From positions 1 through 64,000 of the forward strand of contig RXIV01000005.1 in NCBI GenBank assembly GCA_003989085.1: DNA of 64,000 nt, given 5' to 3'. This stretch comes from Candidatus Competibacteraceae bacterium (GTDB taxonomy: Bacteria > Pseudomonadota > Gammaproteobacteria > Competibacterales > Competibacteraceae). A program made the position numbers and the translations under genes. The notes under the pieces were generated by a model. The model saw only the letters and a list, made by a program, of their open reading frames with translations. It searched no databases and was not told the origin of the DNA. Of the stretch, positions 57,316 to 64,000 are shown piece after piece. How positions within the stretch are numbered: position 1 is the stretch's first letter; each line of letters begins with the position of its first letter.

Positions 57316-59235
57316 ATTGCCTCGATTATCCGCCTAACCGGTTTTCTACTGCTCCTTGGCCTTCCGCTCAGCGTAGCGGGGGCCAGCGCTGATTCCCCCT
57401 ACCTTGCGGAGCTGGTGCGTCACGCCGCCGCCGCTGGTCTGGCGGAACGGCGTGAGTGGCAAACCCTGCTGCATTACCGATCCACCCCGGACGGCGCAAG
57501 CGTAACCAGTGACGCCGACGATCCCCGTTTCTTCCTCGCCCCGAACGGCAAGACCAATCCGTCCGCCGAACTCGCGGCGACACTGGCCGCTTTTTTCAGC
57601 GCCGATCCGGTCGGCGGCGATCCACAACCGGCCCAATGCGCCTTCATCGCCCGCTACCACTGGCTGGAAACCGAACTGGCCTTCGATCACCGCCGCCTGC
57701 CACCACAGCCCTGCGCCCGTTTCCAGCACTGGAGCCATGAACTGGACGCGGTAGCGGCGACTCTGGTGTTTGCCTCGGCCTATCTCAATAACCCTGCATC
57801 GCTGTTCGGTCATACCCTGTTGCGCCTAGACCGACGCGGCCAGACTGAAGCGACCCGACTGCTGGCCTACACGATCAATTACGCTGCCGACGCTACCCAC
57901 AGTCATGTCCTGATGTATGCAATAGATGGCGTCACTGGCGGATTCACCGGCCAATTCGCCATTCAGCCCTATTACCAGTTGGTGCAGACCTACAGCGATC
58001 TGGAAAGCCGCGATCTCTGGGAATACCAGCTGAACCTGAATCCAAGGCAGTTGCAGCGATTACTGGAACATGTCTGGGAATTACGCGGCATCCAGTTCGA
58101 TTACTACTTTTTCCGCGAGAATTGCGCCTGGCAATTGCTGACCCTACTGGAAGCCGCTGAGCCAACGCTGCATCTAAGCGATGAGTTCCTGCTTTGGACA
58201 TTGCCCGCCGATACGATTCGCCGGTTGAGCCGGCAACCGGGACTGGTCGAAACGGCGACTGCCCGACCCGCCCGCACTACCCGCATCAACCGCCGTTACG
58301 CGGCGCTGACCAACACCGAACGGCGATTGGCCCGGCGGTTGCCAAACGATCCAGCGGTGGCTACCGAACCGGAATTTCGCCGGCTAGCCCCCGCACGGCA
58401 GGCGTTATTGCTGGACCTAGCGCTGGATGAACGGCAACGCCAGAATGCCCACAAGGCCACGGCCAGCGTCGAGCCGCCGCCAGATGAACTCGTTTATGAG
58501 CTGCTGACTACTCGCCACCGACTGCCGGTCGCCGCTGCGTTCGTCGCCCTCGAACCTTACGCCACCCGCCCGGACGCCGGTCATGCCTCGCGGCGACTGG
58601 GCGTCAGTCTCGGTCAGCGAGACGGGACGGGATTCGTGGCGTTGACTGCGCGGGCCAGTTATCACGACCTGCTGGAGCCAGATGCCGGCTACACATCCGA
58701 CGCCCAGATCGAATTGTTGAGCCTCGCGCTTCGCCACTACCCGAACCAAGGCGGGCTGCAACTTGACCGCCTAACCCTGCTCGACATCACCTCGCTGCCG
58801 CCGCTCAATACACTGGCTCCACGCTCGGCCTGGCAAATTCACGCCGGCTGGGCGCCGTACCCGAAACCCGTGTGCCTAACCTGCACCGCGTTCAATCTCA
58901 GCGGCGGACTGGGGCTGGCGGCGGAAACCGGCTGGCCGTGGCGGACCGTATGGTTTGGCTGGCCGGGGCTGGAATTCGACTACGGCAGTATATTCACTGG
59001 CGACTATCGAGCCGGGCTGGGGGTGACTGTCGGGGCATTGCTGCAACCGGCAGCGAGCTGGAAGATTATGGCCGGTGCAACCTGGCTGGATTACCGCATG
59101 GGCGAAACTGGAACCGCGCTGCGGACGGTGGTGCAGCAGAACCTGGCGCTGGATCGCAACCTGGCGCTGCGCATGGAATGGCGCTCACTGGAAGGAACGC
59201 CGGAGTTTGAAATGGGCCTGCACGTCTATTTCTGA
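57316..59235 (+). CDS. DUF4105 (Lnb N-terminal-like) periplasmic protein, probable ATT start
   Basis: A ~639-residue exported protein. The DUF4105 domain (~145-300) has NNPASLFGHTLLRLDRRGQ, a HSHVLMYAIDGVTGGFTG block and RENCAWQLLTLLEA with a conserved Cys. The C-terminal ~230 residues are beta-rich and probably form an outer-membrane-type or barrel-like domain. The first canonical start is GTG 57415, but the same frame upstream encodes a perfect signal peptide (ATT-coded Met, ASIIRLTGFLLLLGLPLSVA, cleavage at GASA). An ATT at 57316, 10 bp after the DUF3015 stop, is the likeliest start unless the sequence has an ATG-to-ATT error. Confidence 0.85.
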   Translation: MASIIRLTGFLLLLGLPLSVAGASADSPYLAELVRHAAAAGLAERREWQTLLHYRSTPDGASVTSDADDPRFFLAPNGKTNPSAELAATLAAFFSADPVGGDPQPAQCAFIARYHWLETELAFDHRRLPPQPCARFQHWSHELDAVAATLVFASAYLNNPASLFGHTLLRLDRRGQTEATRLLAYTINYAADATHSHVLMYAIDGVTGGFTGQFAIQPYYQLVQTYSDLESRDLWEYQLNLNPRQLQRLLEHVWELRGIQFDYYFFRENCAWQLLTLLEAAEPTLHLSDEFLLWTLPADTIRRLSRQPGLVETATARPARTTRINRRYAALTNTERRLARRLPNDPAVATEPEFRRLAPARQALLLDLALDERQRQNAHKATASVEPPPDELVYELLTTRHRLPVAAAFVALEPYATRPDAGHASRRLGVSLGQRDGTGFVALTARASYHDLLEPDAGYTSDAQIELLSLALRHYPNQGGLQLDRLTLLDITSLPPLNTLAPRSAWQIHAGWAPYPKPVCLTCTAFNLSGGLGLAAETGWPWRTVWFGWPGLEFDYGSIFTGDYRAGLGVTVGALLQPAASWKIMAGATWLDYRMGETGTALRTVVQQNLALDRNLALRMEWRSLEGTPEFEMGLHVYF

Positions 59236-59317
59236 GCCGCGTTCGCTCAACCAGCCCTTTGCAAATCTTGCTTCCTGCCGGGTTTGCCGGGGCGAAAACT
59301 AACCGGGTTGATGCATT

Positions 59318-59659
59318 CTACCCAGGTTCTGGCGGCGCTTGCTCCCCATTAGTGACGCCACATTCCGCCGGCATCAGCACATAAAAAACGTGAACCTTCT
59401 CCTGCTCAATCAGTTTGAGGAATTTCGCCGCCTCCTCATCGCTGATCATGAACACGACTTCCACCGGCAGATTGCCCGCCAGCTCGAAGAAATGGTCTTC
59501 GTGCAGGACGCCGTGCCGGCCAAACCCGGCAATGGCGCGAAAAGCCGAACCACCGTGGATGCCCAGTTTCTTGGCCTGTTCCAACAGCCATTCGTAGAGC
59601 AGAATGCCGTGATGCCGGCGATGTTCGGAGACGTAGAACTTCAGATAGATGCCTTTCAA
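59318..59659 (-). CDS. DUF190-domain protein
   Basis: A 113-residue PII-like DUF190 protein: GIYLKFYVSEHRRHHGILLY, the helix LYEWLLEQAKKLGIHGGSAF, then RAIAGFGRHG and LPVEVVFMISDEEAAKFLKL. It is a cytosolic ferredoxin-like-fold protein, possibly binding a nucleotide. It overlaps crcB by 4 bp downstream. DUF190-CrcB neighbours recur in bacteria, suggesting a role in controlling fluoride export, but this is not proven. Confidence 0.9.
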   Translation of the reverse strand: MKGIYLKFYVSEHRRHHGILLYEWLLEQAKKLGIHGGSAFRAIAGFGRHGVLHEDHFFELAGNLPVEVVFMISDEEAAKFLKLIEQEKVHVFYVLMPAECGVTNGEQAPPEPG

Positions 59660-60051
59660 GAAGCCCCCAGTGTGATCAACCCTTTCATGATCAGAATCCC
59701 CAGCAAGGTCATTGTGACTGAACCGATCACATGAACCAGCACAATCGCCAGGGTCCAGAAATACTCCTCACGCAACAGCAGCGCCGCCGTTTCCGCCGAA
59801 AACGTTGAAAAGGTGGTAAGCCCGCCCAAAAAACCAGTGATGATCGCCAACCGTAGCTCCGGCGGCAAGACGGCGTGTTCAAGCAGCAACTCGATAGAGA
59901 TCCCCATCAGTAATCCACCCAGCAGGTTCGCAGCCAGCGTTCCGATAGGCAGTGTTGGGAATACCGGATTGAGCCAAAGACTCAATCCCCAGCGTAACCA
60001 GGCACCCAATGTGGCCCCGATACCAATAGCAAGAAAGGCGTAGAAACTCAT
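59656..60051 (-). CDS. crcB: Fluoride channel CrcB/Fluc
   Basis: A 131-residue four-helix dual-topology fluoride channel. Signature segments are GATLGAWLRWGLSLWL (residues ~12-27), NLLGGLLMGISIEL with the pore Asn, and the sodium/phenylalanine-box region GFLGGLTTFSTFSAETAAL. It exports fluoride passively as a dimer. GAGGTGG stands ~9 bp before the ATG. I looked for a fluoride riboswitch in the leader (60052-60180) and did not find its conserved core. Confidence 0.95.
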   Translation of the reverse strand: MSFYAFLAIGIGATLGAWLRWGLSLWLNPVFPTLPIGTLAANLLGGLLMGISIELLLEHAVLPPELRLAIITGFLGGLTTFSTFSAETAALLLREEYFWTLAIVLVHVIGSVTMTLLGILIMKGLITLGAS

Positions 60052-60277
60052 GGCATTACCACCTCTTTATTAGCAGAAATACCTTAAAATGCCGTCAGTA
60101 GCAATCCTGCCAACGCGATCGGAGGCTGTGAGTAAAACGCTTAATCCGCCATTTTTGCGCATCAACACGACAATCAACCGACTATCCTGCTATGGTTAGC
60201 GGCGTCTTTGTTCGGCAGCAACCAACACCATTGACACACGAGCTGCTGTTTCTGTCATTGCACCTCAGGTAAGAGCC

Positions 60278-63200
60278 ATTCTGTCCACTATCCGCCGATT
60301 CCGGCACACGCCATTTGCCGCGTCCGATGCCTGGCGCATTGCCACCCTCATTACCCTGATCGGATCGGCGTTGACTGCTGGCTTGGGCTGGACGCTGCAT
60401 ACAGTCCACCAGGAAACACTGAGCAACCGGTTCCAGAGCGCCTCCGCCGAACGGGCGGGCGTCATCATCGAAAAGCTCAAGAGTAATCTGCGTGATCTCG
60501 ACGCCATCCGGCGCTTCTATGACTGCTCCTTATCGATCAGCCGGGATCAATTTCACCGCTTCGTCACCCCGATTCTGGAGTACCGCAGCTTCCAGGCGCT
60601 GGAATGGCTCCCTCGGGTCTTGCTGGCGCAACGGGCTGGCTACGAAGCCGCTGCCCATGAGGATGGCTTGACCCACTTCCAATTTACCGAGCGCAATGCC
60701 CAGGGTACGCTGGTGCGGGCCGTCGACCGCGCCGAATATTTCCCGGTCTTTTATCTGGAACCCTACGCCGGCAACGAGGCCGCGCTAGGTTTTGCGCCTG
60801 ACTCATCGCACCCAACCCGAGGTACGGTGCTGACCCAGGCGCGGGATAGTGGCCAGCCCGTCGCGACGGGGCGCTATATCCTAGTGCAGGAAAAAGATCA
60901 GCAATTTTCAGTGCTGGTATTCGCCCCGGTTTACGACGGGGCGAATACCAGTGTGGCGGAGCGGCGCGAACACTTGCGAGGATTTGTGTTGGGAGTGCTA
61001 CGGATTGGCGATACGGTCGAAGCTGCCCTGGCAGATGGTGGATCGTCAGAACCCGATTTGAGTCTGCGCTTGCTGGATCAGTCCGCTGGAGCCAGCGAAC
61101 AACTGCTCTACCAGCGACCTGCGCCAACGGACGACGCGAGAGTGGATAAGCCGTCACTCCGCTACGCTCAGGATTTTCGGTTCGCAGACCGGCTCTGGCG
61201 GATCGAGGTCGATCCCGGCCCGACCTTCATTGGTAGCCACGCGGATTTAAGTGCTGACTGGGTAGTCGCCGCTGGGGTCCTGCTGACACTGCTGGCCGCG
61301 TTGTACGGGTTCACTTTGGCCTCGCAACGACGGCGAGCCGAGGCGCTGGTCGCGGTGCGCACCGCCGAGTTGCGGGTCAGTGAGGAGCATTTCCGACTAC
61401 TGTACGAACAATCGCCGGTAGCCTATCACTCGCTGGACACCGCAGGGCGCATTATCGAGGTCAATCCTTGCTGGCAGCAATTGCTCGGCTATGACCGGGA
61501 AGAAGTGACCGGCCGTTGGATTGGTGACTTTCTGGCCCCGGATCAATGGCCCCTGTTCGAGATACAATTTGCGGAGTTCAAGGCTACTGGCCTGCTGCGT
61601 GACGCTAAACTCGATTTTTTGCACCGGACTGGCCGGCGTATCCCGGTCATGGTAGAAGGCCAGATTAGCCATAGCCCAGAGGGCGAGTTCCAGCAAACGC
61701 ACTGTGTACTCTACGACCTGGCTGAGCGCCAGCGAGCGGAAGAGCGCCAGCGGCTGGCCGGCGCTGTGTTTGATGCGGCGCGGGAATCCATCATCGTTAC
61801 TGACTCTAGCGGGGCTATTGTTGCGGTGAATCCGGCCTTCACTAAGATCAGCGGCTACCGCGAGGCAGAAGTTCTAGGAAAAAACCCGCGCTTGCTCCAA
61901 TCGGGCCGCCAATCAGACGCCTTCTACGCGGCGATGTGGGAAACCCTGAAACGGGAAGACTCATGGCATGGCGAGTTCTGGAACCGGCGTAAAGGCGGCG
62001 ACCTGTATGTGGCACTGGTCACACTCAGCGCGGTGCGAGACATGGCGGACCGGCTTACCTACTATGTCTGCATCGCTACTGACATTACCCGCCAGAAGGA
62101 AACCGAGCAACACATTGAACGTCTGGCCTACTATGACGCCCTGACTGGCTTGGCGAACCGGGCGCTGCTGATCCAGCGGGTCGAACAGGCACTGGCGAGG
62201 CAGCGTTGCGAATCCCTGGCGCTGCTGTTTGTGGATATAGACCGATTCAAGGAAATCAATGATTCGCTTGGTCACACCGGTGGTGATGCGTTGCTGCTGG
62301 CGGCCACCGTCCGGCTGCGGGGGCTACTGCGAGAAACCGACACCGCTTGCCGGCTGGGTGGCGACGAGTTCGTGCTGCTACTACCGGGGAGAGACCAGGC
62401 TGAGGCGCGGCAGGTAGCTGACCTGCTGCTGGCCGCCTTCCGCCGGCCCTTCATAGTCGCTGGTCACAACTTGCGAGCAACGGTATCCATTGGTATCGCC
62501 CTGTATCCGCAGGATGGCGCCCGCTTTACCGATCTGCTTAAGAACGCCGATGCTGCCCTGCACCGGGCCAAGCAGGAAGGTCGCAACACCTACCTGTTCT
62601 ATGTCCAGGAAATGAATGTCGCCGCTCTGGAGCGGTTGGTGCTGGAATCGGAACTGCGCCAAGCGATTGATCGCGGGCAACTGGCCGCCTATTTCCAGCC
62701 CAAGGTGCATCTGAGCGACGGGTCGCTGGCCGGCGCTGAGGCGTTAGTGCGCTGGCTTCACCCGGTGCATGGTTTGATTCCACCGGGACGCTTCATCCCG
62801 GTCGCAGAAGCCAGCGATCTGATCGTGGCGCTGGGGAACTGGATGCTGGAAGCGGTCTGCCAACAACAAGCAATCTGGCGGGAAGCCGGGTTGCCGCCGC
62901 TGACGGTGGCGGTCAACCTGGCAGCCCGCCATTTTCGCGATCCAGGCTTGATCCAGCACATCCAGACCTTATTAGCTGTCCACGGCTTAAACCCTGATGC
63001 GCTGGAGCTGGAATTAACCGAATCAACCCTGCTGGAAGCCGGTGCGCAGACTGGCGAAACCCTGGCAGTGCTCAAACAACTGGGGGTGGGACTGGCGATT
63101 GATGATTTCGGCACCGGCTATTCCAGCCTGGGCTATCTCAAGCGCATACCGATCACCGCGCTCAAGATTGATCAAAGTTTCGTGCGCGATCTCGTGCATG

Positions 63201-63409
63201 ATGCGGATGATCGTACCCTGGCCGCCACCATCATCGCCCTCGGTCATGGTCTGGGATTGTCGGTGGTGGCGGAAGGTGTAGAGACCGCAGAACAGCGGCA
63301 GATTCTGCTCGATCAGGGCTGTAACTTGGCGCAAGGTTATTATTTTGGCCGACCCATGCCAGCGGATCAGTTCGCGACCTGGGTCAAAAACACGGGAGAA
63401 AAGACTTGA
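60278..63409 (+). CDS. CHASE-PAS-PAS-GGDEF-EAL c-di-GMP receptor protein
   Basis: A ~1043-residue inner-membrane protein. A membrane helix (AWRIATLITLIGSALTAGLG) is followed by a periplasmic CHASE domain (~60-240: FQALEWLPRVL, VFYLEPYAGNEAALGF). A second TM is near 320, then two PAS domains (~365-470, 490-605), GGDEF with RLGGDEFVLLLPG, and EAL with AEALVRWLHP and IDDFGTGYSSLGYLK. Both cyclase and phosphodiesterase motifs look intact. The first canonical start (TTG 60371) would cut the membrane helix, so the true start is upstream; ATT 60278 or CTG 60281 are the only candidates near CAGGTAAGAG. Confidence 0.88.
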   Translation: MLSTIRRFRHTPFAASDAWRIATLITLIGSALTAGLGWTLHTVHQETLSNRFQSASAERAGVIIEKLKSNLRDLDAIRRFYDCSLSISRDQFHRFVTPILEYRSFQALEWLPRVLLAQRAGYEAAAHEDGLTHFQFTERNAQGTLVRAVDRAEYFPVFYLEPYAGNEAALGFAPDSSHPTRGTVLTQARDSGQPVATGRYILVQEKDQQFSVLVFAPVYDGANTSVAERREHLRGFVLGVLRIGDTVEAALADGGSSEPDLSLRLLDQSAGASEQLLYQRPAPTDDARVDKPSLRYAQDFRFADRLWRIEVDPGPTFIGSHADLSADWVVAAGVLLTLLAALYGFTLASQRRRAEALVAVRTAELRVSEEHFRLLYEQSPVAYHSLDTAGRIIEVNPCWQQLLGYDREEVTGRWIGDFLAPDQWPLFEIQFAEFKATGLLRDAKLDFLHRTGRRIPVMVEGQISHSPEGEFQQTHCVLYDLAERQRAEERQRLAGAVFDAARESIIVTDSSGAIVAVNPAFTKISGYREAEVLGKNPRLLQSGRQSDAFYAAMWETLKREDSWHGEFWNRRKGGDLYVALVTLSAVRDMADRLTYYVCIATDITRQKETEQHIERLAYYDALTGLANRALLIQRVEQALARQRCESLALLFVDIDRFKEINDSLGHTGGDALLLAATVRLRGLLRETDTACRLGGDEFVLLLPGRDQAEARQVADLLLAAFRRPFIVAGHNLRATVSIGIALYPQDGARFTDLLKNADAALHRAKQEGRNTYLFYVQEMNVAALERLVLESELRQAIDRGQLAAYFQPKVHLSDGSLAGAEALVRWLHPVHGLIPPGRFIPVAEASDLIVALGNWMLEAVCQQQAIWREAGLPPLTVAVNLAARHFRDPGLIQHIQTLLAVHGLNPDALELELTESTLLEAGAQTGETLAVLKQLGVGLAIDDFGTGYSSLGYLKRIPITALKIDQSFVRDLVHDADDRTLAATIIALGHGLGLSVVAEGVETAEQRQILLDQGCNLAQGYYFGRPMPADQFATWVKNTGEKT

Positions 63410-63819
63410 ATTTCATCAAAGGGTTGGTTCTAGCAGTCGGTCTGGCGATTGGCGCCAGCGCCGGAGCAGCGATGGATAGCCAAGTTTCACAGGGTTCGGC
63501 GCTGTCCGCAGAAGGCGCCTCGGCGCTGGTTGCAGGCAGTGTCGAGGTCATCGCTGGTTCGCCGACACTGACTGTGCTGGCGGTAAACGCTGTCGCGGAG
63601 GGATCGGTAGTGGTGCTAAAAGGTGCATCGACCGCAGCGACAGTATCGGTTAAGGTAACACCGGAAATCGCTGGCGAATTGTCGAAAGCAGTGGGAGCGA
63701 CAGTGACGGTGATTACCGAATCTGCAGGTTATTCGTTAATTTACGCCGGCAACCTGATCGCCTTTATCCCGAATGAAAGTAGTAAAAAGCTGCTGCATCA
63801 CACCCCACATCCGCAATGA
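63406..63819 (+). CDS. Hypothetical exported protein (137 aa)
   Basis: A 137-residue protein starting with TTG at 63406, overlapping the upstream stop by 4 bp and with GGGAG 8 bp before it. The N-terminus (FIKGLVLAVGLAIGASAGAA) is a signal peptide. The mature part is rich in small and beta-branched residues in repeated strands (VEVIAGSPTLTVLAVNAVAE, GSVVVLKGASTAATVSVKV). Coupled to the c-di-GMP receptor gene; function unknown. Confidence 0.7.
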   Translation: MNFIKGLVLAVGLAIGASAGAAMDSQVSQGSALSAEGASALVAGSVEVIAGSPTLTVLAVNAVAEGSVVVLKGASTAATVSVKVTPEIAGELSKAVGATVTVITESAGYSLIYAGNLIAFIPNESSKKLLHHTPHPQ

Positions 63820-63882
63820 AGTTTGGTCTGGGGAATGTCGGCTAACGCTAACCTAAAAGCTTAGCTTTCAGGAGCAACGCCC

Positions 63883-64000
63883 ATGCAACGCCGTGATATG
63901 CAGGCTCTGCTGGTTTCCTTGGGCATCACCGGTCTGCTGATGGGAGGAATGGCGTATTTCATCAGCGCCTGGTGGGGGCGACTACCTAAAGTGGTGGCTC
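63883..64000 (+). CDS. Partial CDS, N-terminus of a membrane-anchored protein (runs off window)
   Basis: The ATG at 63883 has AGGAG ~8 bp upstream. The 39 visible codons begin MQRRDMQALLVSLGITGLLM and contain one hydrophobic helix, then a Trp-rich WWGRLPKVVA turn. Too short to assign a family. Confidence 0.6.
   Translation, partial: MQRRDMQALLVSLGITGLLMGGMAYFISAWWGRLPKVVA

Noticed and set aside
60052..60250. Fluoride riboswitch before crcB
   Set aside because: The conserved core sequences were not found on the minus strand of the leader.

Overview
The window looks like chromosomal DNA of a moderately GC-rich gammaproteobacterium. Supporting signs are a hexameric-type citrate synthase, QseB/QseC-like and DegP/DegQ-like genes, an exosortase with a PEP-type substrate, a diguanylate cyclase/phosphodiesterase receptor, and many decayed insertion sequences. 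I think of environmental, wastewater-type lineages such as the Competibacter group, but nothing here proves a genus. No rRNA, tRNA, CRISPR array or integrase gene was seen.

Layout. 1-1004: an IS5-family element inserted exactly in the stop codon of the next gene. 1004-5526 (minus): an arsenic/metal resistance operon (ArsR-ArsC fusion, Acr3, permease, thioredoxin-like protein, CDF exporter). 5849-9606 (minus): a small secreted protein, a metallo-beta-lactamase-fold hydrolase and a PhoPQ-type secreted hydrolase with two near-identical C-terminal repeats. 9797-10690: an HdeA-like protein and a broken Uma2 gene. 10720-14197 (minus): SPFH/GYF, TelA, XpaC and a small lipoprotein. 14235-18249 (minus): a PLP enzyme, citrate synthase, DedA and a small hypothetical protein. 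18369-23831 (plus): a secreted protein, a haem-binding sensor, a Ser/Thr kinase, a caspase-like protein, a MOSC protein and an exonuclease. 24177-31514: a DegP/Q-like protease and a QseBC-like pair, then (minus) an exosortase and its apparent VIT/VWA substrate.

31888-34431 has the structure of an integron gene-cassette array without an integrase: an HNH nuclease, an unknown AT-rich gene and a GNAT acetyltransferase, each followed by an attC-like site, the last collapsed to its two core boxes. A truncated antitoxin and an alpha/beta-hydrolase remnant follow. 34553-36892 is a second two-component pair. 37004-39880 holds a cupin, parB and parA with three copies of a centromere-like palindrome. 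40116-41305 is a graveyard of two insertion sequences.

41561-49192 is an envelope/general-stress island: glycine-zipper lipoprotein, Cys-repeat protein, CsbD, PRC-barrel, a collagen-like lipoprotein with a 45-bp minisatellite, an AI-2E-type permease, and tiny and YqjD/E/K-like membrane proteins. A 17-bp motif recurs upstream of several of these genes. After IS200 and peptidase remnants come two overlapping SPFH genes (50126-53436), a chemoreceptor overlapping a REC-REC-GGDEF protein, a DUF3015 lipoprotein, a DUF4105 protein, DUF190/crcB, and a CHASE-PAS-GGDEF-EAL receptor. The last gene runs off the window.
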